Made by a program: the position numbers and the translations under genes | Assembly: GCA_030670085.1 (NCBI GenBank) | Contig: DAOVCJ010000008.1 | Location: forward strand, 1-32,805 | Source of the DNA: Candidatus Aenigmatarchaeota archaeon | GTDB lineage: Archaea > Aenigmatarchaeota > Aenigmatarchaeia > QMZP01 | Direction: 5' to 3' | DNA: 32,805 bases | Shown here: positions 1 through 12,000 of the stretch, piece by piece | How the letters are laid out: each line of letters starts with the position of its first letter | Position numbering within the stretch: position 1 is the first letter of the stretch | The notes under the pieces: model-generated | Databases searched by the model: none | The model's input: only the letters and a program-made list of their open reading frames with translations | Told to the model about the DNA's origin: nothing

Positions 1-1
1 A

Positions 2-3000
2 TGGCACCCGTCAGGAGTGAACACAACCTTCTGGATCAGCTACAACAGCTCAAGCATGGCTCCTGCGAACTTAACCACAACCAACGGAACAGGCTATGCA
101 TACGTAGACTTCAACCCAACCTGTGAATACTCAGTCGGCAAGCACGAATGGTTCGCAGGATCAACCGATGACTACTACCAGAAGCTCAACACCTCAGAAA
201 ACCTCACCATAACAATCAAGGATGACCTAATCCAGACCATAGAGGATCCGGATGGCGAGGAGTCTGACAGGGGAGTCAACATAACCATCAATGTAAGCAT
301 AGTAGATAACTGTAACAATAACATAACGAATGTTACTATTTACTTTATCCTGACCAATGAGAATTCAGGCACAAACTATTACTGCAATGATACGATGGAG
401 AAGGACAACGGAACCTACAACTGCACCTTCAATACAAGTGCTATGGAAGCAGGTTGGTTCAACATAACCATGGTTTCCAACAAGACCTACTACAACGACA
501 ACACAACGATTAAGTACCATGCCTTCTGGATTGAGACAACACCCATACTGGAAAACTCTAGGGTTTCACCATGGATAGGAGGTTGGGGTGCTGACTTCAA
601 CTACTCTGTGCAGGTTACAGACGAGGATGGTGACACTGTAAGGGTAAGACTTTGGGAGAGGATTGTTAACGGGTCATGGAGCCCGATACAAGGACCAGGC
701 GGCTTTTATTACCAAGACGTATCAGGCATAAACCAGACAGTGACCTTCCAGATAACAACGTTCCAGTGTGGTGACCTCGGAGGAGAATTCAACATAACAA
801 GGCAGTTCAAGTTCAACTGCACAGATGATCCAGGTTATCCATCTCAATGGGATACTAACGAGACAGATGTGAAGAACTACACAGAGCAGAGAGACACCGT
901 GAGGATAGACCTCACTGACGGAGACAACGAGTCTATAAAGAGGTCAGGAGGATATTACTTGCTTAGACTAAGGATATTCGACCTTGATACAAACATATTT
1001 ATAGATGTGTACAACACCCAGGGAGAATTCTGGGTAACCAAGAACGGAACAGGAGACTGGGAGAGCAGTGGTTATAAGTATTCGGATGATCAGGGATACA
1101 TAGAATATAACTTCACTCCTGCATGTAGCCCCAAGTATGAGGTGGGCCCACAGTTATGGAGGGGAGGAACATCAGGAGACACTTGCTTCTTTGATAACAC
1201 GTCAGATAATTTCAATCTCTCGATATGGACAGACCCGCTGAATGTGAGCCTTACGATACCCGATGGAGAAAGATACAGGAGAGGTGTGGACAACGTAACA
1301 ATAAGAGGACAAGTTCAGGATGAATGTGGAGGCATCACAAACGCTTCGGTTACGTTACAGGCAAAGATGGGTATTGCATATACATATGACTGCGAAACAT
1401 GGTCAACTATCATAGATGAAAGTGAACAGGGCGGATCTGATGGATGGTACAACTGCACGTTCTGGGGACCAACCAACACCTCTCAGTGGCCAGACCAAGT
1501 CCTTTACAAATTCAACACCACCATGCAGGCAAGCAAAACGTACTACAACGATTCGCAAACCACAACAGATGTAGATTCCTTCTGGCTCAGTGAACCTCCA
1601 GACATATACTATGATGCTAGTCCGCATATAGTAAGTCCACCAAGTGGTGGTTGGGGAGCTCAGCATACATTTACTGCTCATGTCAGAGACTTGGAACTCG
1701 CTGACACTGTCAATGTAACCCTATGGAAGAAGGTGGAGGGAGATAACTGGACAATGATAAACCAGACTAACGTATCCAGTGGAAACACAAGCTTTACAGC
1801 CGTCCAGTTCGTGCACAGATTTAACTGCTCTGAAATAGGACCAAACGAAACCAACTACTATAAATGGAACACCTCAGACAAGTGGGATGACTTCAATGAG
1901 ACATCCACCAACAACTTCCAAATGCTCAAGGACAACATCCAATCCATATGGATGTTGGGGCACAATGCAGAGGTGAACAGAGAAGGGACTGACTACGCGA
2001 CCCTGCAGGTCAGGATAAGAGACACTGATTATTACAACCAATACATAGGAGCTAATTATTCAGGAAGGATCTGGATCACGGTTAACGGAACAGGAACGGG
2101 TTCATGGGATGATGGATACTGGAATTCAACAGATAGTAACGGATATCTAACAATACAATTCAATCCAGACTGCTCTCCATTATACAAAGCTGGATACCAG
2201 GACTGGAGGGGTGGTATAGATTTCAACGATACATGCTACAAGCAGATCAACTCCACTGACAGGAACGTGTCTGTTAAAGGCCAACTCAAGAACTACTTGG
2301 AAATACCACAGTATGGTAACCAGACGGTTGTAGGAGACCCATTGGATGTTAGATTCAATGTTTCTACTGACTGTGATGAGTTAATACCAAATACAACAGC
2401 ATCAGTCGAGTTTGGCGCGCCCGATGATTGGTGGAATGAATCCTATACCCCAACAGATGAGGGAACAGGGTGGTACAACTACACATGGGATACATCATTC
2501 CATATGGGAGGCTACTGGGACATCAGGATAAATTCTAGCATAGACTACTACGATTTAAATACAACAACATGGGAGGACTGGGTCTACCTAGAGAATACAC
2601 CACCCAACATAACCTCTGCAAACGTTACACCATCCTCAGGTGGATGGGGGACTATATTCGAGTACAGTGTCAACATATATGATGACCAGCAGGACAACGT
2701 GACGTGCAGTCTTTACATATCCACTAACAACGGAACCTCATACAGCAAGTGGAATGAAACCATAATATACGGAGGACAGGATTGGTGTAACCTTACGGTT
2801 TCGAATTTCAACTGCTCCCATATGAACTCTGATCAGAATGACACGAATTACTTCTACTTCAAGATAGAGGATGGGACCAACATCAACTACACAAACAACA
2901 TAACAGGTCCTTTCATAACATATGATCCCGTCAACATCACGTACATATATGGTGACGGTTCGCAGATAAACAGACCCGATTCCATGGCCAACAATTCAGC

Positions 3001-6000
3001 CACGTTAATAGTTTACATTAATGATACCCTGAAGAATGAGTCCGTTGTTCTAGGAACAGAGGTGACATTCTGGGTTACGTACAATGGTTCTGACTGGGAC
3101 ACAGGAAACCAAACATATGCAAACGGTTCAGGATATGCAATAGATGATTTCAACCCTGGTTGTTCACATCCGATTTTCACTTACTACAGGGTTGGCAACC
3201 AGACATGGAAGGCGGGGGTAACGGATTCCTGTTATGAGAATATAAATCTATCAAGTAACTACAGCCTGACCATTTACGGGAAGCTCGAAAATGAAATAGA
3301 TTTGCCGCCATTAGGACAAACATATGAGAGGGTCAATGAAAACATCTCGGTAAGGGGTGTTGTAAGGGACGATTGTTTGAACACCCTCCTAGAGGCTAAC
3401 GTAACCTTTAACTTCACCCATGAAGGTGGAACGGAGTACGATTGCTGGCCGACAACCAATATAACCATATACTACGAATGTACAAGGAATACGACTGGAA
3501 TGTTTGCGAGGTGGTACAACACCACCATGTATGCCAACTACACAGACCACTACGATAACATAACCACTACAGGGGATCACTTCTTTATAAAAACCAAGCC
3601 ATTCCTTTACAACGCAACTGCCCTGACAGACCCGGGTGGATGGGGAGAGAGGTTTTACTTCTTCGTGAACATAACAGATGAAGATCTAGACAACGTCACA
3701 GTTAACCTCTACACAAAGAAGTACGGAGCTGCCAGTTGGGGATCTCCAAAGAACTCCACATGGATAGAGGCTCCTGTCAATGAATCTGTTGTTTTGTCAT
3801 GGAAGGATGACACCTGTGATAATACAGATACATGGGAGTTCTACTTCGAGGGAACGGATAACAGAAGCCTTTCGAACGTGTCAAAGACTTATAACTTTAC
3901 TGTAGAGAAAGATGAAGTCAACTTCACTATGATGTTTGGACACAACGAAGTTGTATGGAGAAATGGAACAGATAACCTTACGTTTGTTGTTTACTTATAC
4001 GATACAGACAGAGACACAATAGTGGCTTCAGGATCAAATACAAGCTTCTGGGTAACAATGAATGCTTCTGATCCAAACTCCTGGGACTCTGGGTTTACCA
4101 CATATGTAAATGCAACTTCCTACATAAACTACGAATTCCCGACCTATGTTCCAGAACCAACAGAATGTAACTACACGGTTGGCGTTCAGGAATGGAAGGC
4201 AGGAATGGGTGGGGTTAACGAAGACAAATGCTACATGTCCATGAATTCAACCGAGTACAACATAACCATAAGGGCAAATCTTATACCCCAGATAATATCA
4301 CCAAACGGCGAGGGATTCCTGTGGGGAACACCAATTCCAATAGTAGGATTTATGGAGGATGACTGCTATTCTGTTGAGGATATAGAGATAAGGTGGAGGT
4401 TTGAACACCCACCTGATGTCTTCTATAGATACCAAGATCCAGCAAACCAAAGCAGTGGTTGGTATAATTATACGTTAGCAGGAAGTGATACTCAGAGATC
4501 ACCAGGATATTATGATATTCAAATGCAGGCAAACTACAATAACCAGAATCCTTACTATGGTTACAATTACACAAATAAACCGGATGCCTTCTTTATCGCC
4601 TTGGCACCAGTAATAACAGATCACTCCATAGACAAGACGCTTGCTGGCTGGGGTGAGGAGAACAAGTTCAGTGTAAGGATTAATGATCCTGATCTCAACT
4701 ACAACAACATTACCCTGTGGAAGAGGTTGTGGAATGTTTCAGCAAAGATATGGGAAAACTGGACCCTGGTTGATAATAAATCCATAGATCAGTTAACCAA
4801 TGTATGGGTGGATTTCTTCGAGAGGTTTACCTGCTCAGACATGGGACTGAATGAGTACAGATTTGATACAAAGGATGAATTCAACTTCTCAGACTCTACC
4901 TACAACGACCTGACCAACGTATCAGGAAAGCTCATACATAACGCATCGGATAACGTTCTGGAGAACATATCAAAGACCATACACACTGCGACTGAGGATT
5001 CAGGATTCAACTACTCGGAGCAGATAAATACGTCAGGTGCGATGGAATACTTCAACATAACCATAGAGAATACAGGAAACCAGACCTTCTACTTCAATCT
5101 TACGGTAAACGGAGTCCAGATAGCAGAGAACCAGTCTATTGCAAATGGAACGAATGAAACCACAGATGCAGTGACAGGAGGTTCAACCTTCGCACTTCCA
5201 GGTAACCAGACCATCAACCTGACGGTGATGAATGAATCCGGTTCACCAATGAATGCGAACTACACAGAGTATCTTGCTTACGTGGTCCTGGACTCTGGTT
5301 TTGACTACAACGAAGACATATCCGACTCAGGTGGCGTCTCGTTCTTCAATGTAACAATTGAGAACCTCGATACCCAAACCTTCTACTTCAACCTCACAGT
5401 TAACGGATATCAGGTAGCAGAGAACCAGTCCGTTGCAAGCAGCACCAACGGGACGATTGATGCGTGGGCAGAGGGAGCAAGCTTCACCCTTCCAGGTAAC
5501 CAGACAATCAACCTGACCATTATGGACATATATGGAAATGAGACAGGTGCGAAGTACAGGTCGTATCTGAGCTACACTTCAGGTATCCTTCTTTTCAAGC
5601 TGGAACCAGACAACGTTACGTTAGAGGTCTGCAAGCCAGGACAGTGTTCACCGTACTCCAACACAACAGTAAGAAGACTTGGAGATACCACAGCGTATCT
5701 GAACTTCAGGATATACGATGAAGATTACAGTCTTTACCCGAACGGAACCTCTGGAAGGGTATGGGTAACCGAGGACCACTCCAACTACACTGTTGTTCTG
5801 GACTGCAATTCAGAAAACTCAGGTTACTGCCATGTGGACTACAATGCAACATGTTCATCAGACGTGGGGGTGCAGTACTGGATAAGCGGAACGTATGATA
5901 GTTGCTATGAGCCTGTCAACACGTCTGTCGAGAACCTTAATGTTATAGGCCAGTTGTATGCAAGAACAATCCAGCCAGATGAGAATGACGTACTCAACAG

Positions 6001-9000
6001 GAACGTTAGCGAGATATTGAATATTACCATCGTAGACGAGTGTGACAACTACATCAGCGATACTGATGTAAGCTGGTATAATGAGACCCCGCTTTTGATA
6101 GCGAATGCTTCTGGTTCAAGCTTTACATACTACAACTCAACATGGTACATCCTAGAGGACTATGTGTTGGGACCAGAGATCATCTACACCAATTCGACCA
6201 GAACAAACTACGATATGGGAAGCAACACCACACACGTCTACATATACGGATGGGCATCCATTGACAACATAGACCCAGACAACTACACAGAGTATCCAGC
6301 AGGGGCGATAGTAAATGTCACATGCCATGTTATTGATATAAACACGGGTCAGCCAATCCAGGATTACAACGTCACCTATTACAAGAACGAATCATGGCAG
6401 AACTTCTCCCTGACCAACCAGTACGGAAATGCCACCTGGGAGTGGAACACCACAAATGACACAGCAGGATGGTATGACATAAAGTGTAACATATCAGACG
6501 ATACAGTGAAGTATTACAACACATCCGTCTCTTACATGAGCACCCTGATCAAGGTGAGAAGGCAGCTTATAATAGACCAGATAAATGCCAGCGAACCCAT
6601 CGTGTACAGGAACGATTCTTACTACCCGTATGAAACAGTGATATCGGTTCATGTAAATGATGCAAGCATAGGTAATGCCAACGCAAGCAACGTGACCTTC
6701 TGGAACACGTCAATGATGATTGGCTACTGCATGACCAATGAAAGTGGTAACTGCAACATAACCTGGAACCCCTACAACAAATCTGCTGCAGACAACCACA
6801 CAATCTATATAAACGCAACCAAGGGCGGTCTTGAGGACTCTGCTACAGAGCAGACCTATATAGAGATATGGGGTGTGCTGATACTGAACATAACTTCTCC
6901 GATTAATGAAAGCAATTACACAAAGACGGATAACATAACGCTTGACGTGAACATAACTAACGAGCTTGGGGAGGATATAACCGATGCCAATGTTTCTTGG
7001 TGGAATGAGACGAGCTTCCTTGTTTCAGGGGACCACTATGAAAACTTCTCTCTGACAGGCCAGTCACCAGGTAACAGAACAATCACATCCAACGCAACCA
7101 AGACCTACTACCTGTCGGGTAACGATACAGTTAAGATTCTGATAAGTGGTGTGGCTGATGTCCTTTGGGACTCACCAGCAAACTACACAGAGTTGCCTTA
7201 TCCAGATCCATTCAATGCCACGTGCAGGGTTGTTGATGCTATATCAGGGGCAGGTATAGATGAATACAGGGTTGAGATGCATTACTATTACACCCCACCC
7301 AACTTCACCTTCCTTGCTAACCTCACTACAAACGAATCAGGTCACGCAACCTATAACTTCACACCATCCCAGAAGGGATATGTGACATTCAAATGCAATA
7401 TTACTGACAACTCAACCAGGCTGATAACTGCAGGTATCAGCAATGCTTACGGTATAGTCGCTGTCAATGACACGACCCCGCCTGTTGTAAAGAACGTAAC
7501 AATCGAACCGAACCAGAGCATAGAGGCGAACCTCAACTACACCAACATAACAGCCAACATCACAGACGATATCGGTATTAGCGGGATCTGGATAACCATA
7601 GGTCTACCGAATGGCAGTTATGAATATAGGAACATGACCAATATCAGCAGTGACCTGTACAGATACCAGTACTGGCCACATCAGCATGGTATGCACAATG
7701 TTACCGTGCATGCAATAGATGACCCACCAGAGTACAACCTCAACTCTTCCAGTACATATTATTTCGATGTCTGGGGCAAGATTAATGGGGTTGTAAACCA
7801 GACTATCGAGCAAATGGTTTATGGTATAACCCAATACCAGGGATTCAATTTCAGCATCTACGTAAACTTCACGAACCTCGGACCACCGAAGGGATATTAC
7901 ATAAATTTGAGTGTATTGGATGACCAAGCTATATTGCAGTTCGGGCAGAACATGACAGAATGTGGAAACATGTCAGCTAACGCTACTTGTAACTGGACTG
8001 TTAACGTAACAGTTCCACCAGGAACCCCACCACTGCTCATAAAGATATACGGGTATGCAAACTGGACAGACCCAGACAAGATAGAGAATGCAACGTATAA
8101 CATCACTAATGTTTATGTGTCTTCAAACCCAATGATGAACATAATCGAGGATGAGATTCAAAAGGATGCACCGCATGGGAGAGAAACGTATGTCGGGAAC
8201 ATAACGATTGAGGCTGATGGTAACGATGCAGTACAGTTCATATCCTTGAGCCTGGTTGGAGGAAACCTGGCAACAGACTGTCCTGAATGTGTCGTGACCA
8301 TGATTCCATCCAGCTGGGATTACCTGGCTGCTGGGAATGACTTCACTATAGACATAAACATAACAGTACCAATTGCCCAGGCACCCGGTGTTTACTGGGC
8401 AAAGATCAAGGCAACAGCTGCGAATGCAGAGCAGGACAATGCAACCCTTAACATAACTGTCCCAACCAACAAGACCTGGACCAGAACCCCAACAACCTTC
8501 GGAACAATCTTGCTACTACAGAACACGAGCGGTTCCCTGCCAGGACCTATAATAGCAAAGAACCTTGGTAACACCGTAATCCCACTCAGGGTTTACAGGC
8601 AGGGTAATGGAACAGGTTTGATAACCTCGATAACACCCGAATATTTCGATCTCGGTGCAAACACAACCAGGAACATAACAGTCAACTTCACTGGTGTAGG
8701 GCAGCCGCAGGGATTCTACTACGTAAACCTTCTGATAAGGAATGATACAGCTGATCCAGCAGAGCAGTCGGTTGACTTCTGGCTCAATGTCACGAACATA
8801 CCACCAAATATAACCAATGTGACTGTTGATCCGTTAGTATTCGAGATAATCTATGAGAATGTAAGTATATCAGCAACCATAACAGACAACTTTGGTGTGG
8901 CGTCTGCATGGATAAATGTCACAAGGCCAGGTACAGGCAATTACATAAAGACCATGAACAGCAACGGTTCATTCTACTACATAAACTACATCACAAACAT

Positions 9001-12000
9001 ATCCGGAATCCATGGCTTGAGGATATGTGCAAATGATACAACAGGATTGACGGGGTGCATAAGTGTTATCAACCTAACAGCATCTGGGACAACTCCTGTT
9101 CTGATAGAATCCAACGTAACCTCGATAAACATAACCAATGTAACCCTTTACAGCAGCGACAGCTTCGCTTTCAATTTCACACTGGATCCAATATATGTGA
9201 GGGTCTTCAGCCTTACGTTTAACATAACGGCTCCGGTGAACCTGTCCGTGACAGTAGATTACTTCAACTACACAACGATATACAAGAATGAGACCAGATA
9301 CAATGAGAGCAGTGTTATCATACTAAACGGAACATGGCCAGATACATTCAACGTGAGCCTGATAGCAAACTGGATAAATCTAAATGGCACCTACGGTTAC
9401 AACGTCACGAACATAACAGTCAATGTTATGCCGAATCCTGCCATAAATATAATCCAAGGGAACATCTCCTATGTCATCCTGAGCGGAAACTCAGATAATG
9501 AAACCATAACAATAGAATCCATAGGAAACACCAATACAACCAACATAACATTCCACTGTATACAGGGAGATGTGTGCATCAACTTTACCATGAACTACAC
9601 ACCGAGCTTCATACCTATTCTTCCACCAGGGAACTCAACAGATGTGAACATAACCATTGGGGTCCCACCATTCTATCCAGCAGGCGAGGAGTATGGATAC
9701 ATAAAGGCAAATGGTTCGAGTGGGGAATCTGATATAGTTATAGCCACTGTACAGGTCCCGTTGAACCTTTCCTGGACACAGGAACCAAGCCAGATATCAA
9801 AGAATGTCAGTCACCAGACCTCAGGAGACTTTGGAGAAATAAGCATACACAACATTGGTAATGCATACCTTATCCTGGATGCGGTCAAGTCCGGTGATAT
9901 ATTCCCGTACATAGAAATAAACGTGAGCAAGCTTTACCTGGAGATAGGCGAGTATGGAAGCATAGGAATAAACTACACCGTTCCTTACGTCTCCAACGTT
10001 ACAACCTATCAGGGTCTGATAGTGACGAGCAACTATACAGCAGACCCACCGACAAGAACAACCACTGTTGAAATAATAATACATCCTTACAGTGTGGATA
10101 TAATCTCGCCAACAGAGGCAAACCCGAGAATGAACGTCACTGATAACGACACCATAGAGGTCAGGGTTAATGTTACCTATGGAAACGTCCCGGTAAACAA
10201 CAGCATGGTGTTCAACCTCACCATGCTTAATGAAACATGGTCCATGGAAATGACACTGACTTCAGTGAACTACTCGAATGTAACAGAGCTGTGGCATCTG
10301 AGCTTCACCCCACCGAACATGTCAATGGGAAGCGGATTTGATATAAATATGACAGCCTACTACACAAATTTGAGCCTGAGGTTATCAGACTATGAAGGAA
10401 AGGCGATAATATACAGGGACCCGTATCCGCCACAAATCGAACTGCATGTCCCGGAAAGGGTACCTGCAAACACAACAGCCAGGTTCTACGTGAATGCGAC
10501 AGATTCTGGCGCGATAAAAAACGTAACCATAGAGGTTACATACCCGAACAATGCAACAGACATGTTTGATGCAGAGTTCATAAGCAGGAATGGAAGCGTA
10601 TACAATTATCAATTGAACTTCTCCAACACCTCGCAGCTTGGTATATACTATGTGAATGCAACAGCATATGACCTTGCCGGCAACTCCAATTACACTGTGA
10701 AGACTTTTGAAATATACCCTGGTTTATGGTTTGCTGGTTATGCCAGAGATGAGGAGAGACTGAGCAAGCCACCTATAGTGATAAACTTCACTTTCTATCT
10801 ACCAGGAACGAGCACGGTTACCTTCAACTTCAGTTCAAATTCAACAACAGGTTACTATAATGAGACCATTGATGCGAGGGAATACGAAATAAATGTTGAC
10901 TTCTGGGAAGAATCAATAAGAACCTATAACACAAACCTTGTAACCAGTGTTCATGACCCGGTCATGTTCGGTAAGATACACGACTACAGGACACCGAGGA
11001 GGTCTCTGAAGGCATACTATGTGAATACCTCGAAGCTCAACTACAGCTATGGAGAGATAATCTTCAATTCAACAGAGTGCCAGACACCAGGCAACTGTAG
11101 GTATGCGGATTACATTTCTGAGTATCTGGGAATCTATCAGTGCTCGGGCTGGACTGTGATGTGGGTCTGTGGTGCTAACTGGACAAGACTGGATACGGAC
11201 GTGAATTTAACCACAGGAATAGTGTCTGCCAACGTAACAAGCCTTACAGGGGCATTCGCTCTGGCAGAGTACGTATGTGGTAATGACGTATGTGAGGATG
11301 AGTATGGAGAATCTGTTGGGAACTGCCCGCAGGATTGCATCCCAGCAGCACCGATTCCCCCAATAATACCAGGGGGTGGTGGTGGAGGGGCACTTGTTGC
11401 TGCACCAGGGGCACCGGTTGTTCCGTATGAAATAAAAACCACTCTGATCTACGTTACCCTGAAACAGGGTGAATACGAGATTCATTCAATGGAGGTCCTG
11501 AACAACCAGTACAGGACGATAATCGCAAACTTTGAGGTTGAAGGTCTGATATGGGATTTCATCCAGCTTGAGAAAACAAGCATAACCATACCACCCATGT
11601 CCATAGGACTGGGCAAGATAAAGATATTCACCCTTCCGACCACAACCCCGGGAATATACACAGGTGACATCATAACAAGTATAGGTAACGACACCTATAG
11701 AACCCCTGTAACAATAAGGGTTGAGGAGACCCCAACACCACTGCTTGACGTTCAGATAAGGGCTTTAACAAAGACCGTTGCACCCGGTGATGAATTAAAA
11801 TTTGAAGTAACCTTGCTGAACATGGGAGAAACAGAGAAGATAGAGGATATAGTTGTTATATACCTGATAAAGAACCTTTATACAGAAAAGGTTATAACGA
11901 AGTTTGAAGAGACCCTCGCAGTGGAGCAAAAACTCACGGTGAGAAGGAATATAACCATACCTGGGGATACACCCTATGATAGGTATGTGATTGAGGCAAA

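Noticed and set aside
1-90. ATG at nt 1 in frame 1 as a gene start
   Set aside because: The repeat-encoding frame is frame 2 and is open through the edge; frame 1 gives no recognisable protein here.
17-5600. CRISPR array or non-coding tandem repeats
   Set aside because: The repeats keep the reading frame, vary in DNA sequence and have no constant short repeat with unique spacers.
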